Shown here piece after piece: positions 1 to 11,541 of a stretch of 64,000 bases of DNA (position 1 is the stretch's first letter; every line of letters begins with the position of its first letter). The notes beneath the pieces were generated by a model. That model did not search any database. It worked only from the letters and a program-made list of their open reading frames with translations, and had not been told where the DNA came from. Location of the stretch: contig JBAMJV010000877.1 in assembly GCA_037951105.1 (NCBI GenBank), positions 35,001 through 99,000 of the forward strand, in the 5' to 3' direction. This stretch comes from Echinarachnius parma. Taxonomy: Eukaryota; Echinodermata; Echinoidea; Clypeasteroida; Echinarachniidae. The position numbers and the translations under genes were made by a program.

Positions 1-364
1 GACTGGGCACTTATTAGAGGCAATATTATTATATACAAAACAATTAAAATTACTTGATTACTACAGTTGACTACGATTTTAAATATTTCAAAGAGTTCGA
101 TTTTAAAATCACAATGCATTTAAACACACGTGGATTAGCGTGTATTTCAAATAGCATTGTTTTCCAAACTATAATCAATGCATTTAACTATGCATGTACC
201 ATTTAACAACAATGTACAGACATTTGCACATTCTGAATTTTGAAATTTTGCCTTTAATCAGTGCACAGTCAACCATGAAGTGATGGATGTGTCTGAAAAT
301 TACAGAAAGAAAATTACATTATAATTGTAGACATATAATTGTATTAGCAAGGCAGAATTGTGAA

Positions 365-899
365 AGGGTTAGTTCAGTTTTGGTACAGAGGGAGCTGCAC
401 AACACAATTTTGTTGTGAGGTGATGAAAAACTGAGTATCAAATTTGAAAGAACATGCAATTTTAATGGCAGAATAAACTTTATTTAGTCAAAATCGGTTC
501 AGAAATGGCTGGAATATCAATATATATATCCGGTCGTAATAAATTTGGGTCTCGAATTTATTCGATGATTTGAAAAAAAATTTGTTCTAATGCTTACACT
601 TTTCGAAAATTTTCAAAAGCGGCTTTTAAATAGTTGTTCATGATCTCTTTATGTAATCACTATTTCAACAAAACATCACATGCATAATTTTGTATGAAAA
701 ATGGTTGAAACCAATGCCTTTTTGGAGAGCGCCCTCTTGTGTTTTAATGGCACTTTTTGAATTATAACAGGCTGTTTACTTGGTCGTTTGTAATTTTGTA
801 TACCTTTCGAGCATGGTGGAGTTATAACTATTAGTTTGTAATGTTACTGTGCAGGTTTTGTGTACTAAAGTTCAGTCTTACCAAAACTGTACTACCCCT
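365..899 (+). mobile_element. TTAA-type MITE, about 550-bp family (copy 1)
   Basis: It starts AGGGTTAGTTCAGTTTTGGT and ends ACCAAAACTGTACTACCCCT, giving near-complementary ends. The right flank is TTAA (900-903); the left is a decayed TGAA. The interior matches the copies at 10775, 22542, 34759 and 57608, including a shared stretch with an ACATCACATGC motif. There is no coding capacity. AGG ends plus a TTAA target are what is known for T2/Kolobok-type MITEs; the superfamily is inferred from ends only. Confidence 0.75.
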
Positions 900-1095
900 T
901 TAAACATTCTTTGGATAAGAAATTGTAACAGGTTGTTTAGGGAAAGGATTACTTTTTATGTAGTAGAATCAGTATTTTAGATGAATACATGTATTTCAAA
1001 GAAACATCTTTTTCAGGCGGAAATCGGTGAATTGACCTTCGAAGCTTGATTAAGTTATAAATAATACATTACGTCATATGTGTATTAATGCTTAA

Positions 1096-1250
1096 ATGGG
1101 TAGTACAGTTTTCGTAAGGCTGAGCTTTAGTTACCGAAACCTGCACAACAACGTTACAAACTACTAGTAATGCCTCCACCATGCTCGAAATGTATAGAAC
1201 ATTACAAACGACTAAGTAAAACGCCTGTTATTATTTTTAAAAGTATCAGG
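1096..1250 (-). mobile_element. Partial copy of the 550-bp TTAA MITE family
   Basis: It contains the terminal 150 bp of the family in reverse orientation (ACCGAAACCTGCACAACAAC, CTCCACCATGCTCGAAA). It is truncated after about 1250. Confidence 0.6.
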
Positions 1251-2058
1251 CTCGCATCGGGCATGCAATCCAGAGGTTAATTTAAAAATCATGGTGGATG
1301 TGTGAATACCTCAGTAAAAAAAATATATTTACAATGGTTACCCTAGGCTTGTTTGGAGTATACATTTGATTCCCGGCATAGCTATATTATACGTATTCTT
1401 TTTCATTCAGTTAGTGTCTTTCTGATAACTTTCCCATGTTTGAATTTACTTTTTTCAAATACTCGTCCGTTTCCTCAAGTTCATGTCTTTTCCTTCAAAT
1501 ATTGTCCCTCATCCAGGGTTGTGCCTGGTGTAAAGTGTATTGTGTTGTATCGTTTTGTTCTGCTCTTCGAAGTCTCCGTCGGCGTATCTTTTTAAATGTT
1601 GTAATCTTTACTTGGAGCAAGTCCATATCATATGTAAAATGTATTGTTAAATTAAAAAATATGTATGTAAGTATGTGTTGACTTCTGTATGCATTATGAT
1701 TAATTGCATTATCATTACTTGACGATCCAAATTGTACAAATATTGCTTTTAAGTGGACATGTCCATTTCCAAATATATACTTTACTCTTTATGATTCTAA
1801 TTTTCATTGTACATAATATTGTACCCCTATGCGCCACTCAGAGCATCCATAAGGAGCATGAAATAGCAAAATAAAAACTATGCGCACTCTTCAAGATAAA
1901 TAATAGAAGGGATGATTCAGGGACTTTTGAAATGTGTGAAATAGGTCTTACTACACAGATTGCTTTTGGTTTTTCTAAAAGTCAAATTGCGCGCCTTTTT
2001 GAAGTCTGTGACATAATGGTTGAAATATGCGCATTGAAAAATAGTGATTTATATTTAC

Positions 2059-2350
2059 CGTGGTCACCGTACGCTGCTTCAGAGTAGTCAGAAGTGAGGA
2101 AGCCGTCTGCAAAGTGAATAAAACTGCCGGGTTTCCCACACCCCTCGACCTGTTGGGTGTACGGGTCCGGAGCCCACAGCGGATTGGATGGAGCCACTAT
2201 GACGTCAGCCGTGTCAAAGGTTTTCTTTCCGGGGACGCCGTACTCGGGCTTCGAGGTCCAGTTTGAAGGGATGATGATGGTCACGTCCTTGAAGTAGACC
2301 CTATTCCTAGTTGCAGTGTGGAGGAATCGGGATCCATTGATGAACATGTT
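2059..2350 (-). CDS. CLCA-family protein, coding exon 2 (partial gene)
   Basis: 292 nt, 97 codons plus one base, continuing from exon 1 at 12145-11975. The acceptor is a pyrimidine-containing tract ending ACAG at 2351; the donor is G|GTAAAT at 2058. The translation aligns along its length with the CLCA N-terminal domain: FLHTATRNRVYFKDVTIIIP, then ADVIVAP, PYTQQ, CGKPGSFIHF. CLCA proteins are secreted or surface-tethered, self-cleaving metalloprotease-like regulators of calcium-activated chloride currents. Their HExxH motif should lie just downstream, in an exon outside the window. The reading frame is intact and nothing suggests a pseudogene. The CLCA paralogue cannot be assigned. Confidence 0.88.
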
Positions 2351-2469
2351 CTGTATTGATGGGTGAAATGGTCGAAAAGTTATCTTTCAAGAAAATGTAC
2401 AATAACAAACAAACAAAAGTGTACCGTACATGTAATGTGTTTGGCGTATTTTCCTTCGGGGTATCGATG

Positions 2470-2783
2470 ACTGGAATGACCGACCTCATTGCAGAACTGT
2501 ATATGAACCAAGAAGTTACAATCAGAGTCAATGGGCAGGGATATTCAGGCAGTTGGACGAGGCCTGACACAACGATGCCCTCTCTCACCTCTGCTATTCA
2601 ATATCTATGACGAAGAAATGGTCAACGAGACACTAGCAATAGTAGAAGCCTGCATTACAGTTGGTTGCTTACTTCAAACGGACGGGTGCGTAATGCAAAT
2701 GATCAGGCAATGATAACAAGCACTGAGAAAGGACTACTAGAAATGATAACGAAGCTAAATAACAACAGCGAACAATATAAACC
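2470..2783 (+). pseudogene. LINE reverse-transcriptase fragment
   Basis: Two frames together show a reverse-transcriptase palm segment: DLIAELYMNQEVTIRVNG, then CPLSPLLFNIYDEEMVNE, then NDQAMITSTEKGLLEMITKL, with frame changes around 2550 and 2690. The block normally reading YADD is degenerate (NAND), so the catalytic aspartate pair is damaged. It has no N- or C-terminal domains. It lies 120 bp from CLCA exon 2, inside intron 1, on the other strand. Confidence 0.78.
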
Positions 2784-3144
2784 CCTCAAAAAAAGTTCGG
2801 AAACTCAAGTTTGATCGATCATATCTCTCATATTTTTAAATTAGCATATTCGAAATTGGTGTCACAATAAAGCCTCATTATATACCTTTCAAACGGTGCA
2901 TTATGTGTAGGGATTATGCAATTGGGGCGATTGCAGTAGCCCAGAAAATAGGGGGAGGCAGGAAGTGAAATGTCGCAAAATGGCTCAATGCATTTAATTT
3001 ACGAGTGCATGACTGTGCTGACCAGTTTTTTGAAAGTTCACTTTCTATTGAATACTTGGAGGCTTTTAATTGATCTTGAAATAAATGAAAAAAAACTAAA
3101 TGCAGAGGTTGTAGAGGGGGAGAAGGAAACAGCGCAATATTGAG
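2784..3144. other. Intronic stretch without a recognised gene
   Basis: No ORF or element end could be assigned. A short phrase (GGATTATGCAA) recurs near 8469 in a loosely similar context, hinting at an old shared repeat. Confidence 0.4.
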
Positions 3145-3693
3145 GTGCATCGGACTGTAAAGAGAAAGCGCGTTTATCCTGCATCTGAGAGCCAGATTGA
3201 ACCCCGTAATTTAGTAACTGTACAAATTAATAGAGGGAACCTTCCTTTATTATTGAACCCTAATGCACAAAAAACACCTGCACCCACTGTTTTGTTAACT
3301 AATGTTCGTTCACTTACCAATAAGTTGGATGATTTGATTGCTACAATGAACGTTAACAATGTTGATGTAGCAGTATTGACTGAAACGTGGCTTAATGAAA
3401 ACAAACCCTCTGTCCAATTTGCCATACCGGGGTTTGATCTTCATCGGCGAGATCGGAATGTTCGTCAAGGTGGCGGAGTTGCTTTTTACACACGCTCCAT
3501 CCTCAACGCTAACGTGCTGGTCAATGATCTGACGCCTAACCATTTGGAAATTTTTCTGGATAAAGTTAGAAAATTGCGCCCCACGACTTCAATCAATCTT
3601 CCTGGGTGTAGTTTACTCCCCTCCAAATTCTCCACATAAACACGAAATTCATGATTCGCTTTCTGTGATGGTTGACTTCATTTATACTGTAAC
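3145..3693 (+). pseudogene. Non-LTR retrotransposon, N-terminal half of AP-type endonuclease
   Basis: The translation shows exonuclease-endonuclease-phosphatase fold motifs of CR1/L2/jockey-type LINEs: LLTNVRSLTNKLDDL near residue 50, VAVLTETWLNE near 75, RRDRNVRQGGGVAFY near 105. A frameshift near 3600 moves the reading into the frame giving GVVYSPPNSPHKH and MVDFIYT. The coding relic stops at about 3693, where foreign sequence interrupts it; the second half of the same domain resumes at 4532. Inactive. Confidence 0.83.
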
Positions 3694-4531
3694 GATTCTG
3701 TCTTTTGACGGACAAAATTGTTATGGGATGAAGATGATGATGAATAAATGGATGTCTGGATGGCCGAGGTTATATATAGTTCTAAATCACAATCATAATC
3801 ACATTCACTCTGTAAAGCACGTTCCACAAGCTTCGATATACAGATACGAGTTGACGAGATTTATTTGGTTACTTGTTTAATATTCACTGAACTGAGCATA
3901 CACCCAACATGAGGTATAACTCACATCGTGAACATCACGATCTCCAACTCCCAGATTCGACTGCCTCAAAATGAACTAAACTCAACAATCATCCCAAATC
4001 AGAGCGAGGTCCAGGTATATATAGGCCAGAGGACAAAGGATGACATCTTTACAGACACTGACTAAGAATCCAACAAAGGGCAGCCTCTAGTGACTTGACA
4101 TTACAATACTTCTTAGAAATACACCCATAAACATTGCAGGGCTTAAGATTAAGCTAACGGTGAACATCTAAAGTAAGGGGCAACACAATAGAGGGTACTA
4201 CACGTATGTGTGAAGTTCATGTCTACAGGATTAGGGACAGGGTAACACAGATTAAAGACATCAAAGTACATCACCGCTCTTTGAGAGAGTAATCCTTCAC
4301 AAGGAAAGAAGGGCATACAAAGATGAAGTTAAGATGAGAGACAATGGAAGGGCAAACTGGGGAAAAACATACAAGCGATGGTAAATGAATGGCATTGTAA
4401 GGTGAGGGTTAAGTGGGAACCAATTCACACGGTTTAAGTGAGTGGATAAGTTGCTGGTTGGTAAACAGCGCAAGAACAAAGAAGTAACAGACTTTATACA
4501 TGGGGACAATTAAATGCATGTATCTACATTC
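3694..4531. mobile_element. Unclassified 0.84 kb insertion inside the LINE endonuclease domain
   Basis: It splits the endonuclease domain between the IYT segment and the GDFN segment. GTAAC occurs on both sides (3689-3693 and 4532-4536), a possible 5-bp target duplication. I see no terminal inverted repeat, no significant ORF and no tail. Joining the two sides leaves a 1-nt frame difference, so either the LINE was already decayed or the boundaries are slightly off. Confidence 0.45.
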
Positions 4532-6568
4532 GTAACAATACCTTGCATCCCGACGCTGGTATTATGATCTTGGGGGACTTCAATGACATGGACACCGATC
4601 CGTTGACAAATGATTTGCAATTTACTCAACTCGTCGACCAACCTACCCGGGGCAATAATATCCTTGACAAAGTTCTCACCAATATGGCTGAGTTTTATGA
4701 TCGCACGATGATCATTAACCCCATCCTTAACAGTGATCACAGGACGGTCATTGTTAGAGCCAAGGACGCCATCTCCAGACCGAAGCGGCAGAAAATTTCT
4801 ATTCGGCCACTTCGTGATTCCGGTCTTCGTTCATTCGGCCGCTGGATAACATCCGTGGATTGGAGCTGGCTGTCAGGATTCATCAACGCAGTAGACATGC
4901 AGGAAGCTTTTCAAGCCGAGCTGAAATCCGCATACGAGTGTCACTTCCCGCCTGTTACTATCGAGCGTAGTCGTGATGATAAAGCCTGGATGAGCAATCG
5001 CATTCGCTCCTTGGTCGCTCAGCGTCAGACTGCCTACCAGCGGGGAAACTTACAGCGTTATCGGGAGCTTAGAAATCAGGTTCAGCGTGAAATCAAAGCC
5101 GCCAAGGACAGGTTTTACGATCGTAAAGTGAAGCATCTGAGGAAGGGGGATCCTTCTAAGTGGTATAAGCAAGTTCGTAATATCGCTGGCCTTAAAAAGA
5201 CGACCAGCAAGATTCCTGGATCCCATCTGGCTCCGGCCGAGCAAGCTGACTGGATTAACAGTCACTTTGCTGCAGTTTGTTCTACCCTGCCGCCGCTTGA
5301 CTCTGCATCACTTCCAGCTTTTCTGCCTGCTCCTACTCCACCACCGGAAATTCAACCATACCAGGTGTACATGAAACTGAAAAGCTTGGATGTTTCTAAG
5401 GCTTCACACATTGATTTGGCATTGATTTTTAATGCTTGTGTAAGATTTGGTGTATTTCCCAATCATTGGAAGACTGCGAACATTATTCCAATACCTAAAG
5501 TCAATCCGTGCCAATCATTAGATCAACTGACCAATATCTGTTACTCCACTCTTTGCCCGTGTATTTTAAGATTTTATTGTTGATTGGTTAAGATTCGATA
5601 TTATTAAGCATATTGATGATCGTCAATTTGGAAGCTTAAAAGGGTCATCTACTGTTCATTATTTGATAAGTTTGTTGGATACTGTTATTCGTGAAACTGA
5701 TAAACCTGGAATCATTGCCTCGATTTGTACCATTGATTATGACAAGGCATTTGATTCCATTGATCATTCTATTTTTATTGATAACTTGTTAAATCTAGGT
5801 GTTAACCCAGCTATTGTTCCTCTGGTGTGTAGCTTCCTTGAGAACAGGTCACAAACGGTCCGTATGGGTGGGTCCATTTCTCAGTCTCAACAAATTACAT
5901 GTGGTGTCCCGCAAGGCACTAAATTGGGTCCTGTCTTGTTTTTAGTTATGATTAACGATGCTGCCATAGACACCCTGATAGGTGGAAGTATGTTGATGAT
6001 TTGACGCTTGCTGAGTATAGTAGTCACTCACAAACCATCCCATTTGCAAGACCTTGTTACTCAGCTGACTGGATGGTCTCTTGCAAATCATATGACACCT
6101 AAACCTAGCAAGTGTAAGATCATGCACATTTCTTTCATGAGAAATCCCCCTGAATTCCCTGAAGTTAGTATTGGCGATACTGCTCTCGAAGCTGTTACAC
6201 ACTTACGCTTGTTGGGTGTTACTTTACAGTCTAATTTGAAATGGAACCTTCACATTGATACTATTATTAAAAATGCCTCTAGACGTTTGTTTATTTTGTG
6301 CACCTTGAAGAAGTACAACCCTCCTATTGTTGATCTTGTAGCAATATATACATCATACATTAGACCTGTCTGAGAATATGCCTCACCTGTTTGGTCTTCC
6401 TCCATTACTCTTCAACAATCTGTGAAAATCGAACGAATCCAGAGACGTGTCACTAAAATTATTCTTGGTTTTAATACGACTCTCACATATGAAGGAAGAT
6501 TGCAAATTCTTGATCTTCCACTTTTGTATGAACGCAGGGTTGAAATTTCGAATAAGTTTGCTCAGTCA
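4532..6568 (+). pseudogene. Non-LTR retrotransposon, endonuclease C-terminus plus reverse transcriptase
   Basis: In order: MILGDFND (endonuclease catalytic Asp/Asn), NSDHRTVI (catalytic SDH), a basic linker (about 4780-5250), RT fingers (HWKTANIIPIPK, 5465), IDYDKAFDSIDH (5733, first catalytic Asp), GVPQGTKLGPVLF (5900), YVDDLTLAE (about 5990, second catalytic motif), PKPSKCKIMHISF, LLGVTLQSNLKWN, then after a stop at 6371 EYASPVWSS and IERIQRRVTKIILGF. Frameshifts near 5555-5600 and 6000 and a stop at 6371 disable it. It breaks off at 6568, where a minisatellite begins. The clade is CR1/L2-like from motif style; not resolved further. Confidence 0.87.
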
Positions 6569-6901
6569 TTGACGCTGGCGGCGCTGTAGTCTCTCGGCTC
6601 GCTGGGTGCGGACGTGGGTGACGCAAGGCTGCTCTGCGGGTGGCGGCGTTTGATGCTCGGCTGGCTGGCTGGCTGGCTGTTGACGCTGGCGGCGCTGTAA
6701 TCTCTCGGCTCGCTGGTCGCGGACGTGGGTGACGTAAGGCTGCTCTGCGGGTGGCGGCGGTTGATTTTCGACTGGCTGGCTGGCTGGCTGTTGACGCTGG
6801 CGGCGCTGTAATCTCTCGGCTCGCTGGTCGCGGACGCGGGTGACGCCAGGCTCTTCTGCGGGTAGCGGGCGGGTGGTGTACGGTTGGCTGACTGACTGGC
6901 T
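6569..6901. repeat. GC-rich minisatellite, three 111-bp units
   Basis: Units start at 6569, 6680 and 6791, each beginning TTGACGCTGGCGGCGCTGTA and ending in a GGCT run. The period is exactly 111 bp (37 codons). On the minus strand the array stays open and reads as Pro/Ala/Arg-rich repeats (ALRHPRPRPASREITAPPAS). GC content is far above the surroundings. It is joined directly to the Penelope-like relic at 6990-7190 and interrupts the LINE. Confidence 0.85.
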
Positions 6902-6989
6902 GTTGCATTTCGGTGTGCTGGTTGCGGATTTGAGTGGCGCTAGGCTGCTCGGTTTCCTCTGTGGGTGGCGGTGGGTGATGTGTGGCTGG

Positions 6990-7190
6990 CTGTGTAGGCT
7001 GTGTAGGCCGGTCTATTTGTGTCCTTGTTGATGTGGTTTCCAGATGTCGCTGATGTATAATCCTGTATCTTGAGGTACTGTGTTGTGGCGGTGAATTTCG
7101 ATGGCTTCTCGGATGCGGCGTGTGTTCCAATGTTTGATGGTGGTGATGAGCTTGCTGTCGTCCCATTGAATGACGTGTTCGTGCTGTTAT
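6990..7190 (-). pseudogene. Penelope-like element, GIY-YIG endonuclease C-terminal fragment
   Basis: The minus-strand translation gives HVIQWDDSKLITTIKHWNTR, then REAIEIHRHNTVPQDTGLYI and SDIWKP. This matches the end of the GIY-YIG endonuclease of Penelope-like elements: a conserved Trp, RRIREAIEI with the catalytic Glu, then a D-x-G-L-x-I-S-x-x-W block. Only this C-terminal piece remains; no reverse transcriptase is attached. The minisatellite lies immediately 3' of it and may be an amplified tail of the same element. Confidence 0.6.
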
Positions 7191-7650
7191 GTTAAACAAT
7201 TACTCGGCTTCTAGATTTGTGCAGATTTAGATAGATAGTTTTAAAAGATAGATAGATAGATAGATAAATGGTATTTATTGGCCCACGAGTGGCAGTTTCT
7301 TAATTGAATTGCACATGAGTTACCCACATTGATATATATACATTTGTTCGATCTCTCAATAAATTGTGATAATTCTCATGCATCTGTTGACTTGTTTGAA
7401 TTAATTTGTAATTGTGATTTACATTCTTGCTAGGTCATGTTCATAATTGTTTATCAGAATGTATTTTTGCAACATAAGTATACATGTTATGATAAACAAT
7501 TACTCAGCTTCTAGATTTGTGCAGATTTAGATAGATAGATAGTTTTAAAGATAGATAGATAGATAGATAGGTAGATAAATAGATAAATGGTATTTATTGG
7601 CCCTCGAGTGGCATATTGCACATGAGTTACACACGTTGATATATATTATT
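7191..7650. repeat. Direct repeat with GATA microsatellites
   Basis: A segment of about 130-150 bp occurs at about 7192-7335 and again at about 7490-7645. Both copies include ACAATTACTC, CTAGATTTGTGCAGATTTAG, a (GATA)n run and TGGTATTTATTGGCC. The first copy abuts the Penelope-like relic. No coding signal. Confidence 0.75.
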
Positions 7651-7899
7651 GTAAAAATTATAGGGCATTTAGTTTAAAATAATTTAAAAAAATGTGTCTC
7701 CGTATTATTGCCTAAATATTATAAATAGTTAAAAACAGTTAATGAACTTAATTTTTTTTTAAGTAAATGTAAGTAAAATTTACATATTACCATAAATCAT
7801 AGACTGAACAAATTATATAACAGGTCTTTATATTGCAATGTTGCATTTGTGGGTATAATGGGAAATAATTCAAGATAGCCGCAAGAGTTGAATAATGGA
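7651..7899. other. AT-rich stretch, nothing recognised
   Basis: No ORF, repeat or element terminus was identified. Confidence 0.4.
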
Positions 7900-8378
7900 A
7901 TTTAGCATTATTTGATTGTAAATCTCAGTTAATGTGTAATTTCCAACTCTGTGTCCTTTTCTCCCACTTACTGTCTTTCTCTTGCATGCCTACTTTCTCT
8001 TTTTTTCCACTTATTTTCTACATTTCTTGCTTTCCTTCTCTACACTCTTTTCCCCCTCTTTCTTGCTTGCTTTCCTTTTTCTATCATTCTCTTTATCTCA
8101 TTTGTCTTACATCTGCTGTACACCTCTTTCTATCATTCATATATACTCTACGTGTAGTTTATAATGCTTCCTTACTTTTTTAAATTTTAAAAATGAATGT
8201 AAAAGTGAAAATTGTGCATCATTTTTTTGTGCATAATACGTCATTTGTTTATGATGTTATATTTGAATGTATCTTTGAATAACATTGTTATTGTACCATG
8301 ACCATTGTTGGTCTCCGGACCTTGGCATCATGACATGTATACCGGAAATAAATAAATAAATAAATAAATAAATAAATA
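7900..8378 (+). mobile_element. Probable LINE 3' UTR with (AAAT)n tail
   Basis: A pyrimidine-rich stretch (7950-8130) is followed by CATGACATGTATACCGG and a run of AAATA repeats (8345-8378). A CGGAAATAAA ending is shared with the LINE ending at 58310, supporting a LINE tail. The orientation fits the LINE at 3145-6568, but the link across the intervening insertions is inference. The small F/S/L-rich ORFs here are translations of the CT tract. Confidence 0.55.
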
Positions 8379-8739
8379 CTGCCACCCTTTCCATTCATCA
8401 AAATAATTGTAATTTGATACCATTTTAATGGAAATGATCTCTTCATTACGATGGCATATTAATCGTAAGGATTATGCAAATGGGGTGTGTACAGCGAGCC
8501 GGAATATGGAGATGGTTCGAGTGTTAAATCAAACAAAAAGATATGTAGTTGACAAAAAATCAGAGCGTTGCATTTTTTTCGAGCTTTTGGGAGGATTTTT
8601 TAGCATTTCAAATAAAATATTCATGATTCAAATTGATATCAACGGAAAGCCCAACAACTCTTCTGTATGAAAATGTAAAATTTATAATGATTTTAGTAAA
8701 GGGCGGCTGCAGGGAGATGAATGTGGGGGAGCCTCAAAA
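8379..8739. other. No recognised gene
   Basis: An 80-codon open frame at 8428-8670 has no family resemblance and no repeat support. Treated as non-coding. Confidence 0.4.
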
Positions 8740-8906
8740 GTGACCCATTTCAAAACGCTCTGATTTCAAGTCACAACTGAGTCACTATTCATGCGTTTTC
8801 AATTGAATTCTTCTCATTCATGGCCAACTCATTCAAGTCGCATTACATCCTCCACACAATGGTAAAGGACACCCACAACACATCAGAGCGTTTTGAAATG
8901 GGTCAC
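8740..8906. mobile_element. Short MITE with perfect 25-bp inverted ends
   Basis: 8740-8764 (starting GTGACCCATTTCAAAACG) is exactly complementary to 8882-8906 (ending TTTTGAAATGGGTCAC). Total 167 bp, non-coding. Flanks are A-rich and show no convincing target duplication. Confidence 0.7.
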
Positions 8907-9271
8907 TAAACCTATGGATATATGTCTAATTGTAGGTGAACTGACCAAAATGCAATTGTGCCGATTGTTCGTATTTGCGAATAATAATATACAAGCATGT
9001 GTGACTTTAAAAATTTGGTCATTTTGTTTCTAATCTTTGACTGTCAGCCATGAAGTGATTGATATTTAATATGTGCACATTTCAATGCAAAATTGTTAAA
9101 CAATTAGGTTAATGAAATTTTGTTCTAAGGTGGACTTTTTGTGATATTTTAGAATACCATCAAGCCTTTTTTTCGCTTTTCCAGGCCCAGCGGGCACGTA
9201 TAGTTCCCCCTTTCAAATATGTTTATATCTGCCAAATATGTTAAGCAATTTGGTATAGATGCAATTATTAA

Positions 9272-9600
9272 AGGGATAGTTGAGTATTGGTCAGACTAAA
9301 TTTTAGTAACCATAACCTGCACCATTATACAGTTCGAACTAATAGCTATAACTCCACCATGCTCGAAAGGTATACACAATTATAAACGACGAAGTAAAAA
9401 TCATGTTTTCATTCAAAAAGAGCCGTTACACCTCAAAAGGGCGCTTTCTAAAAAGACATTGGTATCAACCATCATACAAAATTGTGCATGTGATGTTCTA
9501 TTAAAATAATGATTGAATTCAAATATATAAAAACCTCTTTTAATTTTGTTTGAGAGAATTGAATAAGCTCTTTGCAAAGGCCTATTTTTTTCTAAAAAGT
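9272..9600 (-). mobile_element. Truncated copy of the 550-bp TTAA MITE family
   Basis: TTAA at 9268-9271 is followed by AGGGATAGTTGAGTATTGGT, then family sequence (AACCTGCACCATTA, CTCCACCATGCTCGAAAGG, AAAGAGCCGTTAC, AAGGGCGCT). The similarity fades near 9600 without the other terminus. Confidence 0.7.
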
Positions 9601-10770
9601 CAAGATGTCGGCCCCCAGGGTAGATTTAATTAATACAATATTTTGAAATAAAGTTGTACAACTATTAAAGCATTCGAAAGGGAATGATTCTCATTTAATA
9701 TGTTTAACATGTTGTATTCAATGAACTTTCAAATGGAATTAAAACCAACCAATTTAGTGTCAATGGGCATTTCGGGAAGTACCGATACTCAAGTGTACCT
9801 TAAAAAGTTTCAAAGGTCAGCAAATAAAGGGGCTTTTTACGATAATAATTATGATTAACAAACATGACAAAATGCTTTAAATTGTTACATTTATGTTTGC
9901 GTCAAGTCAACTAATTTTATTTGTTATGACAATGTACCTAATTTGACACCTGCTAAAATATAAGGCATGATGTTTATGTAGTTTGTCATGTATATTAAGC
10001 GTCCTATTTATAATACAAACTACTTTGAAAGGGGATCTTCATAGGTGTGGTGCATGTATACAATATGACGCGTTTATTAATTGGGGGTTGTATTTACCCT
10101 CTGAACCTAGTCTATAAAGGGATATTTTTCATTGCTGCTTGAAGATATCAGTTGTCACTCTATTATTCTAAATATTTTAACAACAAACGTGTGATAAAAA
10201 AAAAAAAATTAAATGTTTGTTTGATTGTAATCGCTATGTTTTTGTTATGGCACCATCTTTCTTAAAAAAAAAAAAGAAGCTCTTATAAAAGTCAATTCAG
10301 TCAATCAAGGCTAACATTTCATAATCCCAAGCCCAATCTTCACTCGTTTACTTATAATGGGGAAAGAAAATCATGCCTTTCATGTTAACGATGCCATGGC
10401 AACGGTAACTGAGGGAGGGGTCAAATTTTATACCACAATGTTTGCAATAAGTCTTTAGGAATTTTCACCAAATCAAACCAAAACTGTACAAGTTGCGACC
10501 AAAAATGGTAATGGTCACTATGCGCCCCTACTTGTGCTTAATGGGGTTAAAGTGATCCAATATTTAACTTAATTTAAGCTTTTTCCTAAACTGATATTTC
10601 AGATTTCAGTATAATAAAAATAATGTCATATTTTGTCATCGATCGGATACAATGAAGGATATAAAATGCAAATCCGGATTCTTTTCATTACACTAAAAAG
10701 CGTTCCAAAACGCTTTCAGTTCGATCGTAGATCTGCATAACAAGAGGTACATTTGAAAAATAAAAACGAA
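9601..10770. other. Intronic AT-rich stretch, nothing recognised
   Basis: No ORF over 60 codons, no clear repeat. Poly-A runs at about 10196-10209 and 10265-10274. Confidence 0.4.
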
Positions 10771-10774
10771 TTAA

Positions 10775-11326
10775 AGGGATAGTGAGGTTTGGTCAACATG
10801 GTCAAACTGAATTTAAGTAACCAAACCTTGCACCACAACAATACAAACTAATAGTTATAACTCTACCATGCTCGAAAAGTACAACAAATTACAAATAACT
10901 AAGTAAAAAGCCGGTTATCATTATAAAAAACTGTTAAAACACTAAAAGTCGCTCTTTAAAAACGCATTGGTTTTAACAATTTTTTATTCAAAAAAATGTG
11001 CATGTGATGTTCTGTTAAAATAATTATTAGATAATGAGATCATCAACCACTGTCTAAAAACCTCTTTTTTCAATGACTAAAAAAGTGTAAGCATTTAATG
11101 TATTTTTTTCTTAAATCATGGAATAAATGTGGTATCGCACATTTATTAAGATCGAATAAATTCATTTATATTTTAAGCTGTTTTTGAACCCAATTTTGAT
11201 CAAATAAAGTTCAGAATGTCATTAAAATTAATAGTATGCTCTTTTAAATCTGACACCCAGTTTTTCATAACCTCACACAAACAATAATGCTTGAGGCGCC
11301 CTCTGCACAAAAACTCAACTATCCCC
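10775..11326 (-). mobile_element. 550-bp TTAA MITE (full length)
   Basis: TTAA at 10771-10774; the element starts AGGGATAGTGAGGTTTGGTC and ends CAAAAACTCAACTATCCCCT, followed by TTGA (one change from TTAA). The interior matches the family. 552 bp, non-coding; the ORF at 11200-11445 is MITE sequence read through. Confidence 0.82.
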
Positions 11327-11465
11327 TTGATACTTTTGTAACAATATACCCGCAACAAAGTAGAGGAGGAGGTGAAAGCTCCAAATGCTTTAGGTTGAAT
11401 TTGACAAAAATAATGTATCACTCTAAGTGTCATAATATTTCTCATTAATCAGATGTAAAGAGATT

Positions 11466-11496
11466 TAACCACACACACCCACTTACACACACACAC

Positions 11497-11541
<45 letters not shown>
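11466..11541. repeat. (CA)n microsatellite
   Basis: An uninterrupted to lightly interrupted CA/AC run about 75 bp long. Confidence 0.95.

Larger units (their letters stand above)
1..2058 (-). other. Part of CLCA intron 2
   Basis: On the minus strand this follows the exon 2 donor at 2058 (GTAAAT), so it is the start of the second intron; exon 3 is not in the window. No third coding exon was recognised. The intron holds a TTAA-type MITE (365-899) and a partial inverted relative (about 1096-1250). Positions 1-360 and 1250-2050 show no gene or clear repeat. Confidence 0.65.

Noticed and set aside
6483-7199. 238-codon Pro/Arg/His-rich ORF on the minus strand
   Set aside because: Most of it is the 111-bp minisatellite and an off-frame reading of the Penelope-like relic; no start context or independent support.
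7932-8183. Overlapping hydrophobic F/S/L-rich ORFs
   Set aside because: Reading of a CT-rich tract in a probable LINE 3' UTR in all three frames.
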